A stretch of 64,000 nucleotides of DNA from the NCBI GenBank assembly GCA_052117605.1, contig JBQKIT010000001.1. One strand, 5' to 3'. This DNA comes from CAG-791 sp000431495. Lineage in GTDB: Bacteria; Bacillota; Clostridia; Lachnospirales; Lachnospiraceae. The notes under the pieces are model-generated. The model was not told where the DNA came from. It saw only the letters and a list, made by a program, of their open reading frames with translations, and did not search any database. Each line of letters opens with the position of its first letter. Position 1 is the stretch's first letter. Position numbers and translations under genes: made by a program. Below are positions 16,961 to 26,342 of this stretch, in pieces.

Positions 16961-18073
16961 ATGAAAACATTTCTTGTAACCGGCGGTGCGGGCTTTATCG
17001 GTTCCAATTTTGTCCATTACATGCTGAAGAAATACGGGGATACGATCCGTATCATCAACGTGGACAAGCTGACCTATGCGGGAAATCTTGAGAACCTGAA
17101 GGACATTGAGAACCTGCCCAACTATACATTTGTAAAGGCAGACATCTGCGACAAGGAGGCGATTCGCACGATTTTCCGCGAGAATGACATCGATCGCGTC
17201 ATTCATTTTGCAGCGGAGTCTCACGTGGACCGTTCGATCCGTGAGCCGGAGCTGTTTGTTCAGACCAATGTTATGGGAACAGCAAACATGCTGAACTGTG
17301 CAAAGGAAGCATGGGAGCTTCCGGAGGGAGAGGATCCCCTTGGCAACTATAAGGAAGGCAAGAAGTTCCTGCACGTTTCCACGGATGAGGTGTATGGCTC
17401 TCTTCCGGAGGATCCGGATGCATACTTCTATGAGACGACTCCGTATGCACCGCACAGCCCGTACAGTGCATCCAAGGCCTCCTCGGATCTTCTGGTGAAG
17501 GCTTATATGGATACCTATCACTTCCCGGCGAACATCACGAACTGTTCGAACAACTATGGCCCTTACCAGTTCCCGGAGAAGCTGATCCCCCTCATGATCA
17601 ACAATGCACTTTCAGGAAAACGTCTTCCGGTCTACGGAGACGGCAGGAACGTCCGTGACTGGCTGTATGTTGAGGATCACTGCAAGGCCATTGACCTGGT
17701 GCAGGAGAAGGGGAAGCTTTTCGAAACCTACAATATCGGCGGACACAATGAGAAGCAGAACATTGAGATTGTGAAGACAATCCTCGAGGTGCTTCGCGAG
17801 GAGCTGGACGATTCCGATCCGAGAAAGCAGAATGTCAGCGAGGATCTGATTGAATACGTGGAAGACCGAAAGGGCCATGACCGCCGCTATGCGATCGCTC
17901 CCGACAAGATTCATAAGGATCTTGGCTGGCAGCCGGAGACGATGTTCAAGGAAGGCATCCGCAAGACCATCACGTGGTATTTTGAGCATATGGACTGGAT
18001 GGAGCACATCACCAGCGGCAATTACCAGCAGTACTATGAGACCATGTACGGAGATAAGAAGGTGCTGAAATGA
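16961..18073 (+). CDS. rfbB: dTDP-glucose 4,6-dehydratase
   Basis: Converts dTDP-glucose to dTDP-4-keto-6-deoxyglucose, the second step of dTDP-sugar synthesis. The 370-residue protein begins with the NAD-binding motif GGAGFIGSNF, has the family block HFAAESHVDRS, the catalytic-type Thr-Asp-Glu in HVSTDEVYG and the short-chain-dehydrogenase pair Tyr/Lys in YSASKASSD. Length fits the family (about 340-370). The ATG follows GAGGGAGAA. Its TGA overlaps the ATG of rfbA, so the two are coupled. It opens the large polysaccharide operon. Confidence 0.96.
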   Translation: MKTFLVTGGAGFIGSNFVHYMLKKYGDTIRIINVDKLTYAGNLENLKDIENLPNYTFVKADICDKEAIRTIFRENDIDRVIHFAAESHVDRSIREPELFVQTNVMGTANMLNCAKEAWELPEGEDPLGNYKEGKKFLHVSTDEVYGSLPEDPDAYFYETTPYAPHSPYSASKASSDLLVKAYMDTYHFPANITNCSNNYGPYQFPEKLIPLMINNALSGKRLPVYGDGRNVRDWLYVEDHCKAIDLVQEKGKLFETYNIGGHNEKQNIEIVKTILEVLREELDDSDPRKQNVSEDLIEYVEDRKGHDRRYAIAPDKIHKDLGWQPETMFKEGIRKTITWYFEHMDWMEHITSGNYQQYYETMYGDKKVLK

Positions 18074-18942
18074 AGGGAATTATTCTTGCCGGAGGCTCCG
18101 GCACAAGACTGTACCCTCTGACCAAGGCAATTTCGAAGCAGATCATGCCGGTCTACGACAAGCCGATGGTTTATTACCCGCTTTCCACGCTGATGCTGGC
18201 AGGGATCCGGGAGGTCCTGATCATTTCCACGCCGAGAGATCTTCCGGTATTCGAGGATCTTCTCGGAGACGGATCACAGCTTGGCATGAGCTTTTCCTAT
18301 GCCGTGCAGGAGCACCCGAACGGGCTGGCAGAGGCATTTATCATCGGTGCGGATTTCATCGGAACGGATGCCTGCGCACTGGTTCTCGGAGACAATATTT
18401 TCTACGGGCAGAGCTTTTCCAGAGTTCTTCGCAATGCGGCGGAGCGCAGGGAAGGTGCAACGATTTTCGGATACTATGTCAAGGATCCGACGGCTTACGG
18501 CGTAGTGGAATTTGATCAGGATGGGAAAGCGGTTTCGATCGAAGAAAAGCCGGAGCATCCGAAGTCAAATTATGCGGTTCCGGGTTTGTATTTCTATGAC
18601 AACGATGTTGTGGAAATTGCGAAGAATGTCAAGCCCTCCGCAAGAGGAGAGATCGAGATCACGAGCATCAACAACGAATATCTCCGCAGAGGAAAGCTGT
18701 ATGTAGAGCAGCTTGGACGCGGATTTGCCTGGCTTGACACGGGAAGCCATGACTCGCTTCTGGATGCTGCAAACTTTGTGGCGACCTTCCAGAAGAGACA
18801 GGGACTGTATGTTTCCTGCATCGAGGAGATTGCCTATAAGAAGGGCTTCATTGATCGTGAGCAGCTGCTGAAACTGGCAGAGCCCCTGATGAAGACCAAT
18901 TACGGGCAGTATCTGGTGGAAATTGCAAACGGACTCGGATAA
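18070..18942 (+). CDS. rfbA: Glucose-1-phosphate thymidylyltransferase
   Basis: Makes dTDP-glucose from glucose-1-phosphate and dTTP. The 290-residue sequence starts KGIILAGGSGTRLYPLT, the nucleotidyltransferase signature, and has the metal-binding stretch VLGDNIFYG and the sugar-binding EEKPEHPKSNYAV. Length is typical. It shares ATGA with rfbB and is followed 37 bp later by rfbC. Glucose-1-phosphate could come from the phosphosugar mutase encoded at 28.4 kb. Confidence 0.96.
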   Translation: MKGIILAGGSGTRLYPLTKAISKQIMPVYDKPMVYYPLSTLMLAGIREVLIISTPRDLPVFEDLLGDGSQLGMSFSYAVQEHPNGLAEAFIIGADFIGTDACALVLGDNIFYGQSFSRVLRNAAERREGATIFGYYVKDPTAYGVVEFDQDGKAVSIEEKPEHPKSNYAVPGLYFYDNDVVEIAKNVKPSARGEIEITSINNEYLRRGKLYVEQLGRGFAWLDTGSHDSLLDAANFVATFQKRQGLYVSCIEEIAYKKGFIDREQLLKLAEPLMKTNYGQYLVEIANGLG

Positions 18943-18979
18943 GAGAAGCTGCAGATATGCAGCGGCATGAAAGGAAGAA

Positions 18980-19621
18980 ATGGGACAGATTCAGGTAGAA
19001 GATAATTGCGGCGGGATCCAGGGACTGAAGGTGATCACGCCTACCGTTCATGGGGATGACCGCGGATATTTCATGGAGACCTACCAGCAGAGGGATTTTG
19101 CGGCAGCAGGAATCGATGTGACTTTTGTTCAGGACAATCAGTCCTCTTCGAAAAAGGGCGTGCTCCGCGGCCTTCATTTTCAGATTCAGTATGCGCAGTC
19201 GAAGCTGGTGCGTGTTGTAAACGGAGCGGTATTTGATGTTGCGGTGGATCTGCGTCCGGGCTCTGAAACCTTCGGAAAATGGTTCGGCGTTCTGCTTACT
19301 GCAGAGAATAAGAAGCAGTTCTTTATTCCGAAGAATTTCGCACATGGTTTTCTTGTACTTTCCGATGAAGCGGAATTCTGCTATAAGGTAGACGATTTCT
19401 GGCATCCGAACGATGAAGCGGGCATTGCCTGGAATGATCCTGCAATCGGCGTGGAATGGCCGGAGCTTACGGGAGACTATGCAGGAACAGCTTCTGCAGA
19501 AGGCTATGCAATGAAGGACGGAACCGCACTGACGCTCTCTGAGAAGGATCAGAAGTGGGGCGGACTGGATGCTTACCGGAAGGCGTATGAAGGAAGAACG
19601 AACGGAAGCACAGGAGAGTAA
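18980..19621 (+). CDS. rfbC: dTDP-4-dehydrorhamnose 3,5-epimerase
   Basis: A cupin-fold epimerase acting on dTDP-4-keto-6-deoxyglucose. Of 213 residues, the core has VTFVQDNQSSSKKGVLRGLHFQ with the catalytic-type histidine in RGLHFQ, and NFAHGFLVLSDEAEF. AAAGGAAG precedes the ATG. The rfbD reductase that would finish dTDP-L-rhamnose is not in this window; it may be elsewhere on the chromosome, or the pathway may feed another deoxysugar. The C-terminus is about 25 residues longer than the shortest family members. Confidence 0.94.
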   Translation: MGQIQVEDNCGGIQGLKVITPTVHGDDRGYFMETYQQRDFAAAGIDVTFVQDNQSSSKKGVLRGLHFQIQYAQSKLVRVVNGAVFDVAVDLRPGSETFGKWFGVLLTAENKKQFFIPKNFAHGFLVLSDEAEFCYKVDDFWHPNDEAGIAWNDPAIGVEWPELTGDYAGTASAEGYAMKDGTALTLSEKDQKWGGLDAYRKAYEGRTNGSTGE

Positions 19622-19630
19622 ATAGAATTC

Positions 19631-20626
19631 ATGGATCAGAACCGCAGAAAGAAGCAGGTCGTTCTTGGCACCGTCTGGACGGTGGCAATCATTCTGGCAG
19701 CGGCACTGCTGCTTCATAATAATGTACTGGAAGATCCGGATACGGCGAGATTAAAGAAAATCTCCGGCTGCCTTTTGCTGGGCGCCGGTGTTTTTCTGTT
19801 TACCTTGTTTCAGGACAGGGTCATGGCACTCCCTGTAGAGCTGTATCAGAACCGGAGACTCATCTGGAGACTTTCCAGAAATGATTTCAAAAAACGCTAT
19901 GCCGGCTCCTATCTGGGAACCATCTGGGCGATGGTTCCGCCGATTGTGACGGTGGCCATGTACTGGGTGGTCTTTGACCGCATTTTCGGTTCCGGACCTC
20001 AAGTGACCTATACAGGCGGTGAGGTTCCGTATGTCCTGTTCCTGACAGCAGGACTGGTTCCGTGGTTCTTCTTCTCGGACGCAGTGATGGGCGGAATGAC
20101 CTCCCTGATGGAGTATAACTATCTGGTCAAGAAGGTGGTCTTCAAGGTCAGCATTCTGCCGATCATCAAGGTGACGGCGGCCATGTTTGTGCACATCGGG
20201 TTCTCCGTGGTCCTTGTCCTGATCGCCGCCTTTTACGGGTATACGCCGACGGTATATACCCTGCAGCTGTTTTATTATACGTTCTGCGAATATGTTTTTA
20301 TTCTCGGGCTGTCCTATGCCACCTGTGCCATCGTGCTGTTCTTCCGCGATCTGCAGAATCTCGTCTCCATTATTATGCAGGTCGGGATGTGGGCGACACC
20401 GATTCTGTGGAACATCAATACACTTCGTGAGAAGTATAAGCCCTTCATCAAGCTGAATCCGATGACCTATATCGTGGAAGGCTACCGAAGTGCTGTGTAT
20501 GAGCAGCAGTGGTTCTGGGAGCATTTCTATTCCTCAACCTATTTCTGGATTGTCACTGCTCTTTTGTTCGTTGTGTCGGCGCTGATTTTCAAGAAGCTGA
20601 AGCCGATGTTTGCAGATGTCATGTAG
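19631..20626 (+). CDS. ABC-2 type polysaccharide export permease (Wzm/TagG-like)
   Basis: The membrane half of an ABC exporter for lipid-linked polysaccharide. The 331-residue protein has an added N-terminal segment with two helices (about residues 10-65) before the ABC-2 core, which starts RLSRNDFKKRYAGSYLGTIWAMVPP, the usual amphipathic helix and first core helix of Wzm/TagG proteins. About six core helices follow, with NPMTYIVEGYRSAVYE near the end. The ATPase is the next gene (47 bp). The N-terminal pair of helices is not common in the family. The start codon at 19631 has CAGGAGAG at some distance. Confidence 0.92.
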   Translation: MDQNRRKKQVVLGTVWTVAIILAAALLLHNNVLEDPDTARLKKISGCLLLGAGVFLFTLFQDRVMALPVELYQNRRLIWRLSRNDFKKRYAGSYLGTIWAMVPPIVTVAMYWVVFDRIFGSGPQVTYTGGEVPYVLFLTAGLVPWFFFSDAVMGGMTSLMEYNYLVKKVVFKVSILPIIKVTAAMFVHIGFSVVLVLIAAFYGYTPTVYTLQLFYYTFCEYVFILGLSYATCAIVLFFRDLQNLVSIIMQVGMWATPILWNINTLREKYKPFIKLNPMTYIVEGYRSAVYEQQWFWEHFYSSTYFWIVTALLFVVSALIFKKLKPMFADVM

Positions 20627-20673
20627 AAAAGGCCGGGCTGCTGTGAGCAGAATGCAGCCTGAATGAGGAAACT

Positions 20674-21957
20674 ATGCAGGATACAGCAATTCAGGTCTCG
20701 CACCTGACCAAGCAGTACAAACTATATAATCACAATCGTGACCGGGTGGCTGATGCCCTGGGCTTTGGAAAAAGAGCGCATTACACTGAGCACCTTGCGC
20801 TGAATGATGTCAGTATGACGATTCGCAAGGGGGAGACGGTGGGCATCATCGGCACCAACGGCTCCGGAAAGTCCACGATTTTAAAGATCATCACCGGTGT
20901 TCTTACCCCGACCTCCGGAGAGGTTGCGGTCAATGGAAGAATCTCAGCGCTCCTGGAGCTGGGAGCCGGCTTCAACATGGAGTACAACGGCATTGAGAAT
21001 ATCTATCTGAACGGCACGATGATCGGCTTTACAGAGGATGAGATCAAAGCCAAGCTCGATGACATTCTGGCCTTTGCGGATATCGGCGAGTATGTATATC
21101 AGCCGGTCAAGATGTATTCCAGCGGAATGTTCATGCGTCTTGCGTTTGCGGTCGCCATCAACATTGATCCGGAAATTCTGATTGTGGATGAGGCCCTTGC
21201 TGTCGGAGATGTATTTTTCCAGGCGAAGTGCTTTCATAAATTTGATGAATTCAAGAAGGCCGGGAAGACAGTTCTGTTTGTTTCACATGACATGTCCAGC
21301 ATCAGCAAATACTGCGACCGCGTGATCCTGCTGAATCAGGGCGTAAAGCTCGGAGAAGGCAGTCCGAAGGAGATGATTGACATCTACAAGCAGGTGCTGG
21401 TCGGGCAGTACGATCCGGACGGCGGAAATCAGAAGGCGGACGGAGAAACGGAGGATGGAGCAGGGAATTCCGGAAACGGCGTGGCGGAAAATCCGGATAA
21501 GCTGGAGTACGGCTCCGGAAAGGCGAAGATCATTTCCTATGACATTCTGGATTCTTCGGGGAAGGTGAATTCCACCATCGCGAAGGGAAGCGAGTGTACG
21601 TTCCGGATGAGCGTCGAGTTCCTGGAGGATGTCAAGGCTCCGATTTTTGCTTTCACGATTAAGAACAAATACGGAGTGGAAATCACCGGTACGAATACCA
21701 TGTTCGAGAAGGCTTTTCTGGATCCGGTCGGGAAGGGCGAGGTGAAAACCGTCTCCTTCCGCCAGAAGGTCGATCTGCAGGGCGGAGAATATCTCCTTTC
21801 TCTCGGAGTGACCGGATACGAGGAAGAAAACTTTACGGTATACCACCGGCTGTATGACGTGATGAACATGACGGTGGTTTCGGACAAGAATACAGTTGGC
21901 TATTATGATATGAATTCCAGCATTCAGGTGACAGACGGGAGCATCCGTCAGAAATAG
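20674..21957 (+). CDS. Polysaccharide ABC transporter ATPase with C-terminal carbohydrate-binding domain (Wzt-like)
   Basis: A 427-residue nucleotide-binding protein. Residues 1-240 are the ATPase: Walker A GTNGSGKST, signature YSSGMFMRLAFA, Walker B ILIVDEAL, and a H-loop VSHDMSS. An acidic linker (about 245-275) leads to a C-terminal beta domain (about 278-427; GSGKAKIISYDIL, FAFTIKNKYGVEITGTNT) with the layout of the Wzt C-terminal domain. In Gram-negative O-antigen systems that domain recognises the modified non-reducing end of the glycan and gates export. The next gene encodes a methyltransferase-kinase that could make such a cap. AATGAGGAAACT precedes the ATG. Confidence 0.93.
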   Translation: MQDTAIQVSHLTKQYKLYNHNRDRVADALGFGKRAHYTEHLALNDVSMTIRKGETVGIIGTNGSGKSTILKIITGVLTPTSGEVAVNGRISALLELGAGFNMEYNGIENIYLNGTMIGFTEDEIKAKLDDILAFADIGEYVYQPVKMYSSGMFMRLAFAVAINIDPEILIVDEALAVGDVFFQAKCFHKFDEFKKAGKTVLFVSHDMSSISKYCDRVILLNQGVKLGEGSPKEMIDIYKQVLVGQYDPDGGNQKADGETEDGAGNSGNGVAENPDKLEYGSGKAKIISYDILDSSGKVNSTIAKGSECTFRMSVEFLEDVKAPIFAFTIKNKYGVEITGTNTMFEKAFLDPVGKGEVKTVSFRQKVDLQGGEYLLSLGVTGYEEENFTVYHRLYDVMNMTVVSDKNTVGYYDMNSSIQVTDGSIRQK

Positions 21958-21999
21958 AAGCTGACGAAGAAGGCTGCCGGACGGCATGGGGTGGAAATT

Positions 22000-24210
22000 A
22001 TGGCAGATGAGACAAAAAAAGAACAAATCGGCAGCGTAATCCTGGATCTGTCCAGATATTCCGGTGAGGATCTGTACTGTGACGGCGAGGTGGAGGATCG
22101 GATTCTGGAAATTGCAAAGAGTTATCCGGAGGAAGAATTCGACGCCATCATCCGGGATTCGAAGGACTGGCCGACGCTGTACCATCTTTCCTCCATTCGC
22201 GGCAACATTGTGGGATGGATTCCGTTTGACGGAAGCGAGAAGGTTCTGGAGATCGGAGCGGGGCCGGGAGCCATTACCGGTGTTCTGACAGAGCGCTGCG
22301 GGAGTGTCGACTGCGTGGACCTTTCCAGAAAGAGATCGTTGATCAACGCGTACCGTCATCGGAACTGCAGCAATCTGACCATTCATGTCGGAAACTTCGA
22401 AGACATTGAACCGGAGCTGGACAGGGACTATGACTATGTCTTCCTGATCGGCGTTCTGGAATATGCGGGGAGCTATCTGCATTCCTCCGATCCGTTCGGA
22501 CAGGAGCTCCGGACCATTCTTTCACACGTGAAGCCGGGAGGACGGGTCGTCATTGCCATTGAAAACCGGATCGGCCTGAAATACTGGGCGGGCTGTGCCG
22601 AAGATCATTCCGGACGTTATTTTGGCGGAATCGAATCCTATTCCGCAAAGGAGGAGCCGGCGAAAACCTTTACCAGACCGGCTCTGGAGCGGCTCCTTCT
22701 GGAGAACGGAGTCAATGAGTACGCATTCTATTATCCCTATCCGGATTACAAATTCACCTCGGTGCTGTTCTCCGACCGGAGACTTCCCGAGGCAGGCGAG
22801 CTGAACGAAAACATTCGCAACTTCGATCGTGACAGACTGCTTCTTTTTGACGAGAAGAAGGCCTATCAGGGGATTACGCAGGATGGCCTTTATCCGCTGT
22901 TTGCCAATTCGTTCGAGGTGGTTGTGGGACCTGCACTTGCGGTGGATTATTGTAAATTCTCCAATGACCGCGCACCGGAATACCGGATTCGTACGGAGAT
23001 GGATCTTGTCAACGGAAAGGTTCGTAAGTACCCGCAGACAAAGGCGGCAGGCGAGCATGTCCTCCGGATGGCAGAAAGTGCCATGGCGCTTTCCGCAAGG
23101 TATGCGGTGAGCAGCGCGGGTGAGGGCCATCCGAAGCTCCCGGAAATGGGGGGGAAGCCCTCGGAGAAGAGCGGGGAGGCTGAGGAAACGGCTGCTGCAG
23201 CAAAGCCGCGAACCCTGAATATTGCCCCCTGCGCTCTGACAAAGGACGGTGGGGTGGAATTCCCTTACGTCGGAGGACGATCGCTGGAGAGCCTTCTGGA
23301 TGAAAGCCTTCAGGCAGGGGACGGCGAACGTTTTCTTTCGCTTCTGAATGAATACAGAATCCGGGTCGGGCAGGGGAGTCTGCAGCAGATTTCCGACTAT
23401 GATATGACGTTCTCAAATCTTCTGATTCAGGGAGACCTGTGGACAGCCATCGACTACGAATGGGCCGTACCCAGAAGCATTCCTGTGGAGGAGCTGTTGT
23501 TCCGTTCACTTCTTGTTTATTATCTGGAGGATGGCAAACGCAGTGAGCGCTGCGAAGAGCTGATCGGAAACGAACGGCTTCTGAAGGCAGTCGGGATTCC
23601 GGAGAAGGATGCACAGCGTCTTGCGAGAGAGGAACAGAATTTCCAGAAGCATGTAACCGGCGGCGTGGTTTCCCTCGGAGAGTTCCGCGCACAGATGGGA
23701 ACGCAGGTCATCAAGCCGGCGCAGCTTCAGACGGAAGAAGAAAAGGATGCTGCAAAGGAGCTCCTGAAGCAGGAGCATGAGGAAAAACAGGAGCTGAATT
23801 CCATTCAGGTATATTATGATACCGGAAGAGGCTTTTCAGAAGAGGAATCGTACTGGATCGGCGAGCAGTATCAGGAAGAAGGACTGGTTACCTTTACGGT
23901 TACGGTCCCGGAGGAGGCGCAAAGACTCCGGGTGGACCCGGCAATCTGCCCGTGCGTGGTGCTGATTCGCAATGCGAGAATCAATGAGGCAGAGCAGAAG
24001 GTCGTCAGACGTCTGGTGCGCGTCAACGGCCGGCACTATACCAACGGCAGCATTGTCTATACAACCATGGACCCTTCGATGGAGTGGGATCTTAAAAAAC
24101 TTCGGAGAAAAACAGGAATTCCGGAGGGCGAGGATTTTGATCTGGAGCTGACACTTCAGATGACGGGACTTCCCTCCACAATGGCGCAGGCCATGGAAGA
24201 TCGAAAATAA
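22000..24210 (+). CDS. Methyltransferase-kinase fusion, WbdD-like candidate glycan chain terminator
   Basis: About 736 residues. An N-terminal class I SAM methyltransferase (about 65-270) has motif I VLEIGAGPGAITGVL and YVFLIGVLEYAG as motif IV. A middle region (about 300-560) has kinase-like marks: N-lobe strands PLFANSFEVV and CKFSNDRAPEYRIRTE, a candidate ATP lysine in KVRKYP (about 341), a catalytic-loop-like DYDMTFSN (about 466) and a DFG-like IDYEW (about 484). A charged coiled coil (about 570-600) and a beta-rich C-terminal domain (about 600-736) follow. This order matches WbdD, which phosphorylates and methylates the growing glycan end to stop elongation. Start ATG at 22000 (GGGGTGG upstream) is preferred to GTG at 21991. 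The kinase call is by motif only. Confidence 0.78.
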   Translation: MADETKKEQIGSVILDLSRYSGEDLYCDGEVEDRILEIAKSYPEEEFDAIIRDSKDWPTLYHLSSIRGNIVGWIPFDGSEKVLEIGAGPGAITGVLTERCGSVDCVDLSRKRSLINAYRHRNCSNLTIHVGNFEDIEPELDRDYDYVFLIGVLEYAGSYLHSSDPFGQELRTILSHVKPGGRVVIAIENRIGLKYWAGCAEDHSGRYFGGIESYSAKEEPAKTFTRPALERLLLENGVNEYAFYYPYPDYKFTSVLFSDRRLPEAGELNENIRNFDRDRLLLFDEKKAYQGITQDGLYPLFANSFEVVVGPALAVDYCKFSNDRAPEYRIRTEMDLVNGKVRKYPQTKAAGEHVLRMAESAMALSARYAVSSAGEGHPKLPEMGGKPSEKSGEAEETAAAAKPRTLNIAPCALTKDGGVEFPYVGGRSLESLLDESLQAGDGERFLSLLNEYRIRVGQGSLQQISDYDMTFSNLLIQGDLWTAIDYEWAVPRSIPVEELLFRSLLVYYLEDGKRSERCEELIGNERLLKAVGIPEKDAQRLAREEQNFQKHVTGGVVSLGEFRAQMGTQVIKPAQLQTEEEKDAAKELLKQEHEEKQELNSIQVYYDTGRGFSEEESYWIGEQYQEEGLVTFTVTVPEEAQRLRVDPAICPCVVLIRNARINEAEQKVVRRLVRVNGRHYTNGSIVYTTMDPSMEWDLKKLRRKTGIPEGEDFDLELTLQMTGLPSTMAQAMEDRK

Positions 24211-24223
24211 GGAGCAGGAACAG

Positions 24224-26326
24224 ATGCTGAGAGAACAGATCAAACATCACCTTGTTCAGATACAGGATGAGCGATATGAAAAAGAGCTTCTGGATAAGGT
24301 GGACAGCTACACCAACTGGTACCGCCTTCACAAAATGGAGCTGGACAGGCGCATGAATGAGACGGATCACTCCGAGGGCGAGAAGCTGACGAGAGAGGTG
24401 ATCCGCTATTCGCATCTTCGCAACTATCTTTTATCCGGTGTAAAATTCCCGGATATCATCATCTGCTGTGATGATGAGGGAACGCTGACGGATTATGCGG
24501 AGAAAATGATCTGTGATTATTTTGCGGAAAATCCGGACATCAATCTGGTGTACGGAGATGAAGATCGTCTGTCGGAGAACTCTCAGCTGAAGGATGCATG
24601 GCTGAAATCGGACTGGGCACCGGACACCTTCCTGTCTACCTTTTATTTCGGAAAGGTGTTTGCCATCCGCTCCTCTGAGCTGTTTCTGATCAATCCCGGC
24701 GACCGCAAGGCTACGGATTATGAGTCAAAGGCCAAGACAAAAGAGGATTCCAGGGAAGAAGCCAATGCCAGACAGAACGATCTGGATGACAGCATGCGTT
24801 CCTGGATTTATGACAAGCTCTGCCTGAAGATCGCACAGGCAGACGGCGGTTTTACAAGAAGAAAGAACAATCGTTTCCCGATCGGGCACATTCCGGAGAT
24901 TCTGTTCCATTCCTACCGGAAGGGAAAACCCTGGGACAGCAATCTGATCAAGGATTCTCTGACGGGACGGTATTCCAGCGAATCCGCAGAAAAGAGACTG
25001 ATCAGCATCATTATTCCCAGCAAGGACAATCCGGAAATTCTGGGAAGATGCATTCACTCCATTGAGAAATATGCGGACAATTCTCCTTATGAGATCATTG
25101 TGGTAGATAACGGAAGCTCGCCGGAGAATAAGGAGAAGGTAGAAAAGCTTCTCGAGGAACACAACGAAACCGGGAGTGCAAGGCTTCTTTATCAGCCGAT
25201 GGAGTTTAATTTCTCTGCGATGTGCAATCTGGGTGCATCGGAGGCAAACGGAGAGCTCCTCCTTTTTCTGAACGATGATATTGAAATTGCACGGCCGAAC
25301 TGGCTGTCCTATCTGTCGGAGAAGGCGAAGCTCCCGTATGTAGGCTGTGTTGGCATGAAGCTCCTGTATCCGAATTCGGAGATCATTCAGCATGCCGGAG
25401 TTGTGAACGTAAAGGTCGGACCGATCCACAAGCTGCAGTATTGCAGCAACCGGGAGGAGCATTATTTTGGCTTCAACAAGGGGGTCCGAAATGTCATTGC
25501 CGTGACCGGCGCGTGCCTGATGATCCGGAACGAGCTGTTCTGGGAAGTGGGCGGCTTTGATGCGGAGAATTTTGCCGTAGCCTTTAACGACATAGATCTG
25601 TGCCTGAAGGTGTTTGAAAAGGGCTATTACAACGTTGTCCGCAACAATATGTATCTGTATCACCATGAGTCTCTTTCCCGCGGAGATGATCGGGAAGACA
25701 AGGTGAAGGCACTTCGTCTCTCCGGCGAGCAGGAAAGACTTTTGAACCGCCATCCGGATCTGTTCCGGAGAGATCCGTACTACCATCCGTATCTGGAGCA
25801 GGATCCGGCAGTGACCGAGTTTAAGATTGCGACGGAGGATGCGCTTCTCCAGAATCCTCATTACATGGATGTGGAGCTTCGGAAGGGAAGACTCAAGGAA
25901 GCATGGGAGGATCCGGTTCTCCGGCTCGGCGTGGAATATGCGGGCTCTCTTTCCGTGTGGCTTTGCGGTCCCATGGGACGAAAGGATGCAAAGAGCAAAG
26001 AGGAGGACGGCTACTACATCAAGGGCTATGCGTTTGTCATTGATGCGGACAATGCCGTGTATGACCGGACACTTCTGTTCCGAAAAGAGGAGGACCCCTC
26101 TTCTGTCTGGCAGATTGCAACGGAACGGGTTTACCGTCCGGACATTGCGGAGCATCTGACGGATCAGAAAAATGATGCGCTGACCGGCTTTATGACCGCC
26201 TTCCGCAAGGACGCGCTGAAGCCCGGCAGGTATCAGATCGGCATGCTTGCAAAGGACAATACATCCAGACAAAGAATTGTCTTCTGGTCCGATGTTTATT
26301 TAACAATTCCGGAACAGGAAGCTTAA
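24224..26326 (+). CDS. Family 2 glycosyltransferase, degenerate first GT domain plus intact second
   Basis: A 700-residue protein. Residues about 60-250 resemble the later part of a GT2 domain (NLVYGDEDRL in place of the usual metal motif, WAPDTFLSTFYFG), but lack the nucleotide-binding start, so this half looks inactive. A complete GT2 domain follows from about residue 260 (ISIIIPSKDN, DNGSSPENKE, FLNDDIEI as the DxD-type motif, GACLMIRNELFWEVGGFD, HHESLSRG). The C-terminal 130 residues form a beta-rich domain. It is one of three related proteins in this locus. GGAGCAGGAACAG precedes the ATG, 13 bp after the methyltransferase-kinase gene. The transferred sugar is unknown; rhamnosyltransferases are common among relatives. 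Confidence 0.88.
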   Translation: MLREQIKHHLVQIQDERYEKELLDKVDSYTNWYRLHKMELDRRMNETDHSEGEKLTREVIRYSHLRNYLLSGVKFPDIIICCDDEGTLTDYAEKMICDYFAENPDINLVYGDEDRLSENSQLKDAWLKSDWAPDTFLSTFYFGKVFAIRSSELFLINPGDRKATDYESKAKTKEDSREEANARQNDLDDSMRSWIYDKLCLKIAQADGGFTRRKNNRFPIGHIPEILFHSYRKGKPWDSNLIKDSLTGRYSSESAEKRLISIIIPSKDNPEILGRCIHSIEKYADNSPYEIIVVDNGSSPENKEKVEKLLEEHNETGSARLLYQPMEFNFSAMCNLGASEANGELLLFLNDDIEIARPNWLSYLSEKAKLPYVGCVGMKLLYPNSEIIQHAGVVNVKVGPIHKLQYCSNREEHYFGFNKGVRNVIAVTGACLMIRNELFWEVGGFDAENFAVAFNDIDLCLKVFEKGYYNVVRNNMYLYHHESLSRGDDREDKVKALRLSGEQERLLNRHPDLFRRDPYYHPYLEQDPAVTEFKIATEDALLQNPHYMDVELRKGRLKEAWEDPVLRLGVEYAGSLSVWLCGPMGRKDAKSKEEDGYYIKGYAFVIDADNAVYDRTLLFRKEEDPSSVWQIATERVYRPDIAEHLTDQKNDALTGFMTAFRKDALKPGRYQIGMLAKDNTSRQRIVFWSDVYLTIPEQEA

Positions 26327-26342
26327 GGGAAAACAAGTACAC

